From assembly GCF_027912455.1 (NCBI RefSeq), contig NZ_CP115446.1, forward strand, positions 1,635,501-1,699,500: a DNA stretch of 64,000 nucleotides. The letters run 5' to 3'. This stretch comes from Aurantiacibacter sp. MUD61 (GTDB lineage Bacteria > Pseudomonadota > Alphaproteobacteria > Sphingomonadales > Sphingomonadaceae). Made by a program: the position numbers and the translations under genes. Below, piece by piece: positions 9,275-17,485 of the stretch; positions within the stretch are counted from its first letter, which is position 1; every line of letters begins with the position of its first letter. The notes below the pieces were generated by a model, which had not been told where the DNA came from, did no database searches, and was given only the letters and a program-made list of their open reading frames with translations.

Positions 9275-12200
9275 ATGAAAAAGTTTCAGAAGAATACCCT
9301 GACCGGGTTGGCGCTTACGGTATCCGCCGTGGCGCTTCTCGCAGGTGCTCCTGCTTATGCGCAGGATCAGGACGAGGACCAGGCGGACGGCATCGTTGAT
9401 GTCGATCCCGAAGAGGAAGTCCTCGATACGGCCGAGATCCCTGAGGGGGAGCGGATCGTCGTTACCGGTTCGCGTGTCCGTACCGACACCTACACCAGCA
9501 TCTCGCCCCTGCAGACGCTGAGCACCGAAGCCCAGCGCGACGTTGGTAACTTCGATGCCGCTCAGATCCTTCAGCAGTCCGAAGCTGCTGCCGGTCAGCA
9601 GATCGACGCCACTTTCCAGGGCTTCGTTCTCGACAACGGCCCGGGTTCGCAGACGCTGAACCTGCGCGGTCTCGGTGCAAACCGCACCCTGCTTCTGATC
9701 AACGGCCGCCGCCTGGCACCGGCTGGTGTGGAAGGCGCGCCGACGAGCCCGTCGATCAACCTTCTTCCGGCCTCGCTGATCCAGCGCTACGACCTTCTGC
9801 TTGATGGTGCGTCGTCGGTTTACGGTTCGGACGCTGTCGCCGGTGTAGGTAACGTTATCCTGCGCACCGACCTTGACGGCTTCGAAATGTTCTTCAGCGG
9901 GAACAAGAACGAGCAGAGCAATGGCGGTGACGACTACACGATCAGTGGTTCGTGGGGCCGTCAGTTCAGCAATGGTTTTATCGGCATCGGTGCAGAATAC
10001 TCGCATCGTGACGAAATCAGGCTGAGCGATCGCGACTTCTTCAATGGCTGCCGCACCGATTACGAAATCGACCAGAATGGGAATATTCTGACCATCGGCC
10101 AGGCTGATCGCGCGGCTCTGGAAGAAGAGACGGGTGGCGCTCTAAGCATTCCGAACAACGAATGTGTGCTGACAGGCTTTACGGGTCGTATCTTCCAGAC
10201 CAACAGCTTTGGCGGTTCGGCATATTATGTCGGTCCCGGCAATGGAAACTATCCGGGCTTCCCGGACTTCCCGTTCGCTGACTCGTCCAACGCGTTCGGT
10301 ATCGACCTGGATCGTGATGGCGACGGCATCCGCGACATCGATTTCTACGACTTCAATACCAATGGTACGAACCTCGATCGCACATTCATTCCAGAGCAGA
10401 AGCTCTACAACGTGATGGCGTTCGGTGAGTATACGTTCGAAGGCGACATGAACCTCACGCCGTTCTTCGAACTGCTGTACAGCCGTGCTGAAATCCAGTC
10501 GGACAACACCGGTTCGCCGACGATCTTCCCGTCCGTGCCGGATCTCAACCCGTTCAACCCGTGTAACATCGACACGAACCCGAACGGTGTTGACTGTCGC
10601 TTGCTGGACAACTTCCAGGCCGATAGCTTCGGCGACCTAAACGGGGCCGCTCCTGGTTCGTTCTTTGTCTACGCACCTCCGGGCGTGCCCTTTTCGCGTG
10701 GTAACTACGGCTTCTCGCTGCCGGTTGATGCCAGCGCGCAGATCCGCGGTGACCGTGGCAATACGGACGTAACGCAGGAGCAGTACCGCGGCGTGCTCGG
10801 CTTGCGCGGCGATCTGCCGTTCATTGGCGATAGCTGGACATTCGAAATTTCGGGTGTCTACTCGCGTTCGGAAGGTCTTTCGGTCCGTCGCGGTATCCGT
10901 GAAGACCGTCTGGCATATTCGCTTGGTATCGACCCGACTGCCGACTTCGACGGTGACGGCGTTGCCGACAACAATGGCGACGGCATCGCTGACGATTACG
11001 ACAACGATTACGAAGTCTTCGGACAGCCAACGATCAACATCGGTGATTCGCGTGCGGGCTCGCCGAATGCGAACTTCGTCGGTAACGATCCGCGTTATAT
11101 CGGCCCGTGCGGCACCTTGTCGAACCCCGATCTGGCTGCTCCGGACCTCGTCCAGGGCTGTGTGCCGGTCAACCTCTTCGCTGACAGCATCTTCCAGCTG
11201 CCGTTCGGCGATTTCGCGACCCAGGCAGAGCGCGACTACTTGTTCGGTGAGCGTGTTGTCGACACGACCTACGAACAGACCGTCATCTCGGCCTATGCAA
11301 CCGGTGACCTCTTCCAGCTTCCGGCTGGTCCGCTGGGCGTTGTGGTCGGTGCCGAATATCGTCACGACAGCATCACGACGACACCGGATGACAGTGCGTT
11401 TAACGGCCTGTTCTTCGGCTTCTTCCGTGACTTCGGTACGAATGGTGGCAAGTACATCTTCGAAGCATTCGGCGAAGTGAATGTCCCGGTCTTCGAATCC
11501 GACACCTTTGGTGATCTGGAAGTGAATGCTGCGGGTCGTTTCAGTGAAGAAGAGTTCTACGGCTCGGCCTTCACTTACTCTGGCCGTGTTGGCTGGCGTC
11601 CTATCCCGCAGGTTCTCCTGAAAGCCACCTATGGTACGTCTTTCCGTGCTCCGAACCTGCGTGAGAACTTCCTCGGCGGTATCACTGGCTTTACCACGGT
11701 TACCGACCCGTGTGCGGTCCCAAGTGCTGCCTTCCGGCCTCTTGCTGACCCGGCCTCGGGCCGTGACGCTGGCTACCAGGAAGATCTCGACACGCGTGAT
11801 CCGGCGCTACTGGCAATCTGCCGCGCAGAAGGCCGTGACCCGACCCGTGTCGGTATCAACAACTCCGGCACGAACGTCGTTCAGGGCAGCAGCATCGAAG
11901 TTGCTAACCAGGGTACGCTGGATCTTGATCCGGAAACCTCGACCTCGTTCACCGCAGGCGTCAGTGTTACCGAAAGCTTCGGCGATTTTGATCTGTCGTT
12001 CAACTTCAACTACTACTCGATCCAGGTTGAAGATTCGATCGTTGAATTGTCCGCTCAGTTCACCGTGAACGATTGCTACGACACGGCTGATCTGAATGTC
12101 CTGCCGGGAGAAGGTCTGCCGGCGAACTACAATCGCAGCATCTACTGTGACCAGCTCGTATACTCGGGTGGTCGTCAGCTGATCACGGAAGCCTTCCCGC

Positions 12201-12859
12201 TGTTCCTTAACCAGGATCAGGAAAAGGTCCGCGGTATCGATCTCAACGCGTCCCTCGGTTATGAAATCCCGATGGGTAACGATGTGCTCGATCTCGGCCT
12301 TTTCGTTCAGGCAAACCACCTGATCGAACGTAGCACGCTGTTCCTGAACGATGGTGAGGAAGACTTTGACGACTTCACCGGCGAGTTCGGCTTCCCTTCC
12401 TGGACGGGCCGCGCAACCGGTACTGTGGGTTATGGTCCGGTGACATTCACCTGGCAGACCCGCTGGATTGGTCGTACCGAGCAGCAGGCTTCGGGTATCG
12501 ACCCGCTGAGCGATGCTTTCGGTTACAATCCTGAAGGCGAATTCATCGGCGTTATCGGCGATACCTGCCTTGGCGGCGGTTCGCGCGATGCCAATGGCGT
12601 GCCGAATGGCATCGTCGAAGGTGACGGCGTGTATTGCCGCGACGTTGGCTTCGCCGACGATTACTTCGTGCACACTGCCTCGATCCGTTACGACTTCAAC
12701 GATGACATCACGCTGCGTCTTGGTGTGTCGAACGTGTTCGATACGCAGCCGCCGCGTGTTGATGGAACGGAAGTCTTCCAGATCAACAACGTGCCCCCGG
12801 GCAACGGTTACGACCTGAACGGCCGCGAGTTCTTCGGAACGCTGTCGGTTCGCTTCTGA
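9275..12859 (+). CDS. TonB-dependent receptor with calcium-motif-like loops
   Basis: Outer-membrane TonB-dependent importer of about 1194 aa, substrate unknown. I start it at the ATG at 9275 because this gives a clean signal peptide (MKKFQKNTLTGLALT... ending PAYAQD). Plug-domain motifs follow: NLRGLGANRTLLLINGRR and DGASSVYGSDAVAGVGNVIL. The barrel ends FFGTLSVRF with the canonical terminal Phe. Two acidic inserts look like dockerin/TSP3 calcium loops: LDRDGDGIRDID near residue 344, and DFDGDGVADNNGDGIADD from residue 557. Codons ending in T (GGT, CGT, GTT) are frequent compared with its neighbours, as in strongly expressed genes. It belongs to the same family as the divergent receptor. Confidence 0.95.
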   Translation: MKKFQKNTLTGLALTVSAVALLAGAPAYAQDQDEDQADGIVDVDPEEEVLDTAEIPEGERIVVTGSRVRTDTYTSISPLQTLSTEAQRDVGNFDAAQILQQSEAAAGQQIDATFQGFVLDNGPGSQTLNLRGLGANRTLLLINGRRLAPAGVEGAPTSPSINLLPASLIQRYDLLLDGASSVYGSDAVAGVGNVILRTDLDGFEMFFSGNKNEQSNGGDDYTISGSWGRQFSNGFIGIGAEYSHRDEIRLSDRDFFNGCRTDYEIDQNGNILTIGQADRAALEEETGGALSIPNNECVLTGFTGRIFQTNSFGGSAYYVGPGNGNYPGFPDFPFADSSNAFGIDLDRDGDGIRDIDFYDFNTNGTNLDRTFIPEQKLYNVMAFGEYTFEGDMNLTPFFELLYSRAEIQSDNTGSPTIFPSVPDLNPFNPCNIDTNPNGVDCRLLDNFQADSFGDLNGAAPGSFFVYAPPGVPFSRGNYGFSLPVDASAQIRGDRGNTDVTQEQYRGVLGLRGDLPFIGDSWTFEISGVYSRSEGLSVRRGIREDRLAYSLGIDPTADFDGDGVADNNGDGIADDYDNDYEVFGQPTINIGDSRAGSPNANFVGNDPRYIGPCGTLSNPDLAAPDLVQGCVPVNLFADSIFQLPFGDFATQAERDYLFGERVVDTTYEQTVISAYATGDLFQLPAGPLGVVVGAEYRHDSITTTPDDSAFNGLFFGFFRDFGTNGGKYIFEAFGEVNVPVFESDTFGDLEVNAAGRFSEEEFYGSAFTYSGRVGWRPIPQVLLKATYGTSFRAPNLRENFLGGITGFTTVTDPCAVPSAAFRPLADPASGRDAGYQEDLDTRDPALLAICRAEGRDPTRVGINNSGTNVVQGSSIEVANQGTLDLDPETSTSFTAGVSVTESFGDFDLSFNFNYYSIQVEDSIVELSAQFTVNDCYDTADLNVLPGEGLPANYNRSIYCDQLVYSGGRQLITEAFPLFLNQDQEKVRGIDLNASLGYEIPMGNDVLDLGLFVQANHLIERSTLFLNDGEEDFDDFTGEFGFPSWTGRATGTVGYGPVTFTWQTRWIGRTEQQASGIDPLSDAFGYNPEGEFIGVIGDTCLGGGSRDANGVPNGIVEGDGVYCRDVGFADDYFVHTASIRYDFNDDITLRLGVSNVFDTQPPRVDGTEVFQINNVPPGNGYDLNGREFFGTLSVRF

Positions 12860-12885
12860 TCCGATCCGGATTGGCTTAGCCTAAG

Positions 12886-12925
12886 GAAAGGCCCCGCAAC
12901 TTCGGTTGCGGGGCCTTTCTCTTTG
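12886..12925 (+). terminator. rho-independent terminator after TonB receptor
   Basis: A perfect 15-bp stem, GAAAGGCCCCGCAAC (12886-12900) with GTTGCGGGGCCTTTC (12905-12919), closed by a stable TTCG tetraloop and followed by a T-rich tract. Confidence 0.93.
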
Positions 12926-13043
12926 CGCGCGACGCAAGGTACGTCGCTTTTGGGAAATACTGCGCCTTGACCAAAGCCGCATGCGCTCTAGGACCCGTCA
13001 GCACACAATGCGGTTTTGGACCGCACGCAAATGGGGAGCTGCC

Positions 13044-13829
13044 ATGAAGATCGACAATTCCATCGCCGCCATCGTAACCGGAGCGGCATCCGGCCTTGGC
13101 GAAGCCACTGCGCGTGCGTTCGCTGCAAAGGGCGCGAAGGTCGCGATCTTCGATATGAATGCCGAGCGCGGTGAAGACGTCGCAAAAGAGCTCGGCGGCG
13201 TATTCTGCCACGCCGATGTAACTGATGAAGCTTCGCTCGATGCCGCTTTCGCCAAGGCGCGTGAGGCGCATGGCCAGGAGCGCATCCTGGTGAATTGCGC
13301 AGGTATTGCGCCTGTTGGCAAGATCGTGAAACGGGACCGCGAAACAGGGGCGCTGAGCCATCTGCCGCTCGGCAAATTTGCAGGCGCTATCAATATCAAT
13401 CTGGTCGGCACATTCCTTTGCTGTGCTAAATCGGCCGAAGGTATGATGGCCCTCGATTCGCTGGACGATGACGGGGAGCGCGGCTGCATCGTCAACACCG
13501 CATCGGTCGCTGCCGAAGACGGTCAGATCGGTCAGATCGCCTACGCTGCATCGAAGGCGGGCGTGAAGGGCATGACGCTGCCGATGGCGCGCGACCTGAT
13601 GGGCGAGGGCATTCGCGTAAACGCCATTCTCCCGGGTATTTTCGGGACACCCATGCTCGCCGGCCTGCCTGAGAAAGCGCAAGCTGCGCTCGCTGAAGTG
13701 GTACCTTTTCCGAAGCGACTGGGTGATCCGGCGGAATATGCCTCACTTGCCTGCTTCATGGCCGAAACCGGCTATTTCAATGGCGAATGCGTCCGCTTGG
13801 ACGGCGCCATCAGAATGCCGCCGAAGTGA
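13044..13829 (+). CDS. SDR-family 3-hydroxyacyl-CoA dehydrogenase-like oxidoreductase
   Basis: Cytoplasmic short-chain dehydrogenase of 261 aa, closest in feel to the type II 3-hydroxyacyl-CoA dehydrogenase (HSD10) group, which oxidises 3-hydroxyacyl-CoA with NAD in fatty-acid or isoleucine breakdown. Seen: the Rossmann motif VTGAASGLGEAT near residues 11-22, the NCAGIAP loop, catalytic Ser in NTASVAA, and the YAASK motif. The ATG at 13044 is chosen because it places the Rossmann motif at the usual distance from the N-terminus; the frame is open further upstream without a good start. The exact substrate is inferred. Confidence 0.85.
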   Translation: MKIDNSIAAIVTGAASGLGEATARAFAAKGAKVAIFDMNAERGEDVAKELGGVFCHADVTDEASLDAAFAKAREAHGQERILVNCAGIAPVGKIVKRDRETGALSHLPLGKFAGAININLVGTFLCCAKSAEGMMALDSLDDDGERGCIVNTASVAAEDGQIGQIAYAASKAGVKGMTLPMARDLMGEGIRVNAILPGIFGTPMLAGLPEKAQAALAEVVPFPKRLGDPAEYASLACFMAETGYFNGECVRLDGAIRMPPK

Positions 13830-13859
13830 GCCGGTTCGGACACAGGAGGAAAGCGCAAC

Positions 13860-14747
13860 ATGGCTGATTGGCACATCGGAGTAATCGGGGGATCGGGCCT
13901 CTATGAACCCGGGGCGCTGGAAGATGCGCAGGAAATTGCGGTGAATTCCGCCTTCGGAGATCCATCAGGCCCAGTCACAACCGGCAAGATCGGCGGCGTG
14001 CAATTCACCTTCATTGCGCGGCACGGTGCAGGCCATCGCCTGTCTCCGACGCACGTGAACTACCGCGCCAATGTCGATGTGCTGAAGCGCTGCGGTGTCA
14101 CCGACCTGCTCGCCATTTCAGCCATCGGCAGCCTCAAGGAAGACTTCGAGCCGGGACATTTCGTCGTGGTGGAGCAATTGCTCGACCGGACCGTCCAGCG
14201 CGAACGCAGCTTCTTCGGCGACGGTATCGTTGCCCATGTCCCGCTTGCCGACCCGGTTTGCCCGCGCATGTCCAAAATGGCGGCGTCGGCGGCGGACAAG
14301 GCCGGGGCCAACGTCCATGAGGGCGGTACCTATGTCGCGATTGAAGGGCCGCAATTTTCGACCCGCGCCGAAAGCCATATGTTTCGCGATTGGGGCGCCG
14401 ATGTGATCGGCATGACCGCCATGCCCGAAGCACGCCTCGCCCGCGAGGCTGAGCTTCCCTATGCACTGGTCGGCATGGTCACAGATTATGATTGCTGGCG
14501 AGAGCCCGATGGCGATGTCGATGTCGCCGATATTATGGCGCTAATGACCACCAATGCGGAGAACGCGCGCGCCATGCTTGCCGAATTTGCGGCTGCTCTG
14601 CCGAAAACGCGAAAGGCCAGCCCAATCGACACCATGTTGGATACAGCGATCGTCACTCCGCGCGATCTATGGGATGTCGGCGCTGCAGCACGGCTCGATG
14701 CGGTCGCCGGGCGGCTTGTGAATCTGTTCGCCGAGCCGGAGGAGTAG
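13860..14747 (+). CDS. mtnP: S-methyl-5'-thioadenosine phosphorylase
   Basis: Cleaves methylthioadenosine with phosphate to adenine and 5-methylthioribose-1-phosphate, the first step of methionine salvage and of polyamine by-product recycling. The 295-aa product matches family length. Seen: the IGGSGLY phosphate loop at the N-terminus, ARHGAGHRLSPTHVNYRAN, EGPQFSTRAES, and the MTAMPEARLAREAELPY and MVTDYDCW segments. A strong AGGAGGA ribosome-binding site precedes the ATG. It is 30 bp after the SDR gene and may be co-transcribed with it. Confidence 0.95.
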   Translation: MADWHIGVIGGSGLYEPGALEDAQEIAVNSAFGDPSGPVTTGKIGGVQFTFIARHGAGHRLSPTHVNYRANVDVLKRCGVTDLLAISAIGSLKEDFEPGHFVVVEQLLDRTVQRERSFFGDGIVAHVPLADPVCPRMSKMAASAADKAGANVHEGGTYVAIEGPQFSTRAESHMFRDWGADVIGMTAMPEARLAREAELPYALVGMVTDYDCWREPDGDVDVADIMALMTTNAENARAMLAEFAAALPKTRKASPIDTMLDTAIVTPRDLWDVGAAARLDAVAGRLVNLFAEPEE

Positions 14748-14817
14748 GCGGGCACCAAAGCTTTTGCCACCGTGCATCTTGCCAAGCGCGCGAGAGATCA
14801 CTTACAGGTAGTTGCTT

Positions 14818-15297
14818 ATGCAACCAGCCAGCCTTCTCTCGCGCTTCCTGCCCTATCAATTGTCGCTGGCTTCCAACGCCGTCAGCGGCCGGATCGCGAT
14901 GGAATATCGCCAGCGCTGGGGCCTCAGCATTCCTGAATGGCGCGTGATGGCGGTGCTGGGCGATGCCGGCGCTATGACCCAGCGTGACCTCACCAAACGC
15001 ACGCTGATGGACAAGGTCGCGGTCAATCGTGCGTGCAAAGTGCTCGAAGAGCGCGAGCTGGCGCAGCGCGCGCCCAATGAGCAGGACGGCAGGTCGCATT
15101 TGCTTGAACTAACCGAAGGCGGAAAAGCGATGCATGCCGAAATCATGCCGCTGGCGCTGCAAATGGAAGCGAAGCTGTTCGAAGGCTTTTCCCAGGATGA
15201 GCTCGAGCTGTTCCGTGCCCTGTTGGAGCGGGCGCGCAGCATGGCAGAGGAAATGTCCGGCGAGGATCTTTCCAGAGGCAATTTCGGCCTGAAATAG
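14818..15297 (+). CDS. MarR-family transcriptional regulator
   Basis: Winged-helix repressor of the MarR type, about 160 aa. Family features seen: dimerising N- and C-terminal helices, LSIPEWRVMAVLGDAGAMTQRDLTKRT over the first HTH helices, the recognition segment DKVAVNRACKVLEERELAQR, and the wing EQDGRSHLLELTEGG. I use the ATG at 14818; a TTG six bases upstream is possible. Target genes are unknown. A palindrome able to bind it is not obvious nearby. Confidence 0.9.
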   Translation: MQPASLLSRFLPYQLSLASNAVSGRIAMEYRQRWGLSIPEWRVMAVLGDAGAMTQRDLTKRTLMDKVAVNRACKVLEERELAQRAPNEQDGRSHLLELTEGGKAMHAEIMPLALQMEAKLFEGFSQDELELFRALLERARSMAEEMSGEDLSRGNFGLK

Positions 15298-15335
15298 AGC
15301 AGGGGTTGCCTCGGCCTCCATCGCAAAAACGAAGA

Positions 15336-15370
15336 AACCCCGCACGGCTCGCACCGGCGGGGTTCCCTCT
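15336..15370. terminator. rho-independent terminator (MarR gene / tadC convergent end)
   Basis: AACCCCGC (15336-15343) pairs with GCGGGGTT (15357-15364), with a G/C-rich inner loop, followed by a short T-rich stretch; an A-rich tract precedes it on the other strand. It lies between convergent genes. Confidence 0.75.
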
Positions 15371-15374
15371 TGCC

Positions 15375-15395
15375 CACTGCCCACAAGGGGCAGTG
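15375..15395. repeat. short palindrome shared with 53223-53243
   Basis: CACTGCCC (15375-15382) and GGGCAGTG (15388-15395) around a five-base spacer, six bases beyond the tadC stop. The same arms (ACTGCCC / GGGCAGT) occur beyond the argC stop. It could be a weak terminator or a REP-like extragenic palindrome. Confidence 0.5.
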
Positions 15396-15400
15396 AAAGT

Positions 15401-16426
15401 TTAGTCGCTGCCCGGTCCGCCTCCGGAGAAGGCGTCGCCGATGGAACAGGCTGCCGGACCCAGGATCACGATGAACAGCACCGGCAGGATGAACAGGATC
15501 AGCGGCACTGTCATGATCGCAGGCAGACGCGCGGCCTTTTCTTCGGCACGCATCATGCGCTCGTTACGGAATTCAGCCGACAGGACGCGCAGGGCGGAGG
15601 CCAGCGGCGTACCGTAGCGTTCGGTCTGGATCATCGTCGTCACCACGCCGCGCACGGCATCGAGGTCCACACGGTAAGCGAGGTTCTCGAAAGCCTGACG
15701 GCGTTCGGTGAGGAAGGACAGCTCAATCGCGGTGAGGGCGAATTCGTCACCCAGTTCGGGATAGGCGCGGCCCAATTCGCGTGCGACGCGGTTGAATGCG
15801 GCGTCCACCGTCAGACCGGCCTCGGCGCAGATCACTAGCAAGTCGAGCGCGTCTGGCAGACCTTTCTGGATTTCCTTCGTACGCTTGGTCGCGATGTTCT
15901 TGAGGTATGTTTCAGGACCCTTGTAGCCCGCAATGACCAAGCCAGCGAAGGCCAGGAACCGCTTGGTGCTGCCCCAATCGGGGAAGGTATCCGTCCAGTA
16001 GAACAGAACGACGCCGAGCAGGCCGAGAACCACCGGCAGGACCATCCGCGCAAAGATGATGACCACTGCCATCTCCTTGTTGCGGAAGCCCGCCTGCGCC
16101 AGCTTCTGCTGGACATCCTTGACCTGGTCTTCCTGCAGGACTTTCATGCCCTGCAGCGTATCTTTCATCTTCTCGGTCGTGTCGGTCTTGCGCACCAGGC
16201 TCTGCCGCTTTTTGGCAGAATTGGTCAGCATGCCGGTCTTCAGTTCTGCGCGGCGATTGTTCAGCGCTTTGACGCGCTTCGCCATCGGGTCCTTCACGGT
16301 GACCGCAGCGTAGATTGCCATCATGGTGGCAATCGCAGCGATCCCGACGAGGATCGATCCGACCAGAATCACGTCCACTCCCAGAAGAGTGGGTCCGCTT
16401 GAAGGGGCGAGGCTCAAAAGGTTCAT
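15401..16426 (-). CDS. tadC: Tad pilus inner-membrane platform protein TadC (type II secretion F-domain)
   Basis: Second inner-membrane platform subunit of a Tad/Flp pilus, 341 aa, expected to pair with TadB and dock the ATPase. Seen: an N-terminal membrane segment (VILVGSILVGIAAIATMMAIY), a cytoplasmic linker with NNRRAELKTGM, further membrane segments, the T2SSF domain with DALDLLVICAEAGLTVDAAFNRVA, and a C-terminal membrane segment (PLILFILPVLFIVILG). It is the last gene of the minus-strand Tad operon, 14 bp after tadB. Confidence 0.93.
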   Translation of the reverse strand: MNLLSLAPSSGPTLLGVDVILVGSILVGIAAIATMMAIYAAVTVKDPMAKRVKALNNRRAELKTGMLTNSAKKRQSLVRKTDTTEKMKDTLQGMKVLQEDQVKDVQQKLAQAGFRNKEMAVVIIFARMVLPVVLGLLGVVLFYWTDTFPDWGSTKRFLAFAGLVIAGYKGPETYLKNIATKRTKEIQKGLPDALDLLVICAEAGLTVDAAFNRVARELGRAYPELGDEFALTAIELSFLTERRQAFENLAYRVDLDAVRGVVTTMIQTERYGTPLASALRVLSAEFRNERMMRAEEKAARLPAIMTVPLILFILPVLFIVILGPAACSIGDAFSGGGPGSD

Positions 16427-16440
16427 TCTATCCTCCTCCC

Positions 16441-17412
16441 TTAGATCTCGAAGTTGACCATCTTGGCCATGATAAAGGCGCCGATGCTCATCCAGACGAG
16501 GCCGAACAGGCCGGTGACGATCAGGCGCTCATCTTCAAAGAAGCCGCCGATATAGGTTGGGTTGATCCAGTAGATCATGCCGAACACGATGAAGGGCAGG
16601 GCACCCACGATATAGGCAGAGGCCTTCGATTCAGAGCTCATCGCCTTGATCTTCAGCTTCATCTGCGCGCGCTTGCGCAGCACATCTGCAAGGTTGGACA
16701 GCGTCTCTGCGAGGTTACCGCCCGTCTCGCGCTGGATAGCGAGCGTGATGACGAAGAACTGGAATTCAGCAGTGCCGAGTTTGTCTGACGCTTCCTGCAG
16801 CGATTCTTCCATGGTGCGGCCAATCTTGATCCGCTCCACCGTCTGGCGGAATTCCACACCCACCGGGCCGGGAACTTCCTGTCCGACGACACCAAGAGTT
16901 TCCGCAACGGGAAGGCCCGATCGAAGACCGCGCACCAGCAATTCGATGGCGTCCGGGAATTTGGCGTTGAAGGCATTCGTCCTGCGCTTGATGAAACTGC
17001 TGACGACCATATGCGGCAGACCAGCCCCCACGACGAGGCCAATGCCAAGCGAAATGGCAGCGGCGCCGGACCGCAGATACACGAGAGCGGTCACGACAAC
17101 AGCGAGGCCAAGCGATGCATACATATATTGCTGCAGGGTCCAGCCCATGCCGGTGCGGTTCAGGCGAACTTGAAGCGCTTCGACGCGGGATCCCGAACCT
17201 GCAGCCTTGAACTGCTTGGGCTTGCGCGCGGCAATGGCTTTCTTGAGCTGGCCTTCAACCTTGTCGGTCGTGCTTTCAGAATGGCGATACCGCACCGCCT
17301 GAAGACGACGCTGGCTCTCCTTGCCCGGGGTTTTCCCGTTCATCAGGACATAGCCAAGGATCAGCAATCCCATCAGGCCACCGGCCACCAGCAGGAGTTG
17401 GATGATACTCAT
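16441..17412 (-). CDS. tadB: Tad pilus inner-membrane platform protein TadB
   Basis: Inner-membrane platform protein of 323 aa. Seen: an N-terminal membrane segment, a pair of central membrane segments (TLQQYMYASLGLAVVVTALVY region), the F-domain with FPDAIELLVRGLRSGLPVAETL and QRETGGNLAETLSNLADVLR, and C-terminal membrane segments. It lies directly after cpaE, whereas in most Tad loci the ATPase gene cpaF/tadA stands between cpaE and tadB. Confidence 0.94.
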   Translation of the reverse strand: MSIIQLLLVAGGLMGLLILGYVLMNGKTPGKESQRRLQAVRYRHSESTTDKVEGQLKKAIAARKPKQFKAAGSGSRVEALQVRLNRTGMGWTLQQYMYASLGLAVVVTALVYLRSGAAAISLGIGLVVGAGLPHMVVSSFIKRRTNAFNAKFPDAIELLVRGLRSGLPVAETLGVVGQEVPGPVGVEFRQTVERIKIGRTMEESLQEASDKLGTAEFQFFVITLAIQRETGGNLAETLSNLADVLRKRAQMKLKIKAMSSESKASAYIVGALPFIVFGMIYWINPTYIGGFFEDERLIVTGLFGLVWMSIGAFIMAKMVNFEI

Positions 17413-17485
17413 TGTCCGCCTTCTCTTTGCATAGATTCAAATAGGGAGTGCGGCGGAGCGGGTATAATGACCCGCTCCGTCACGA

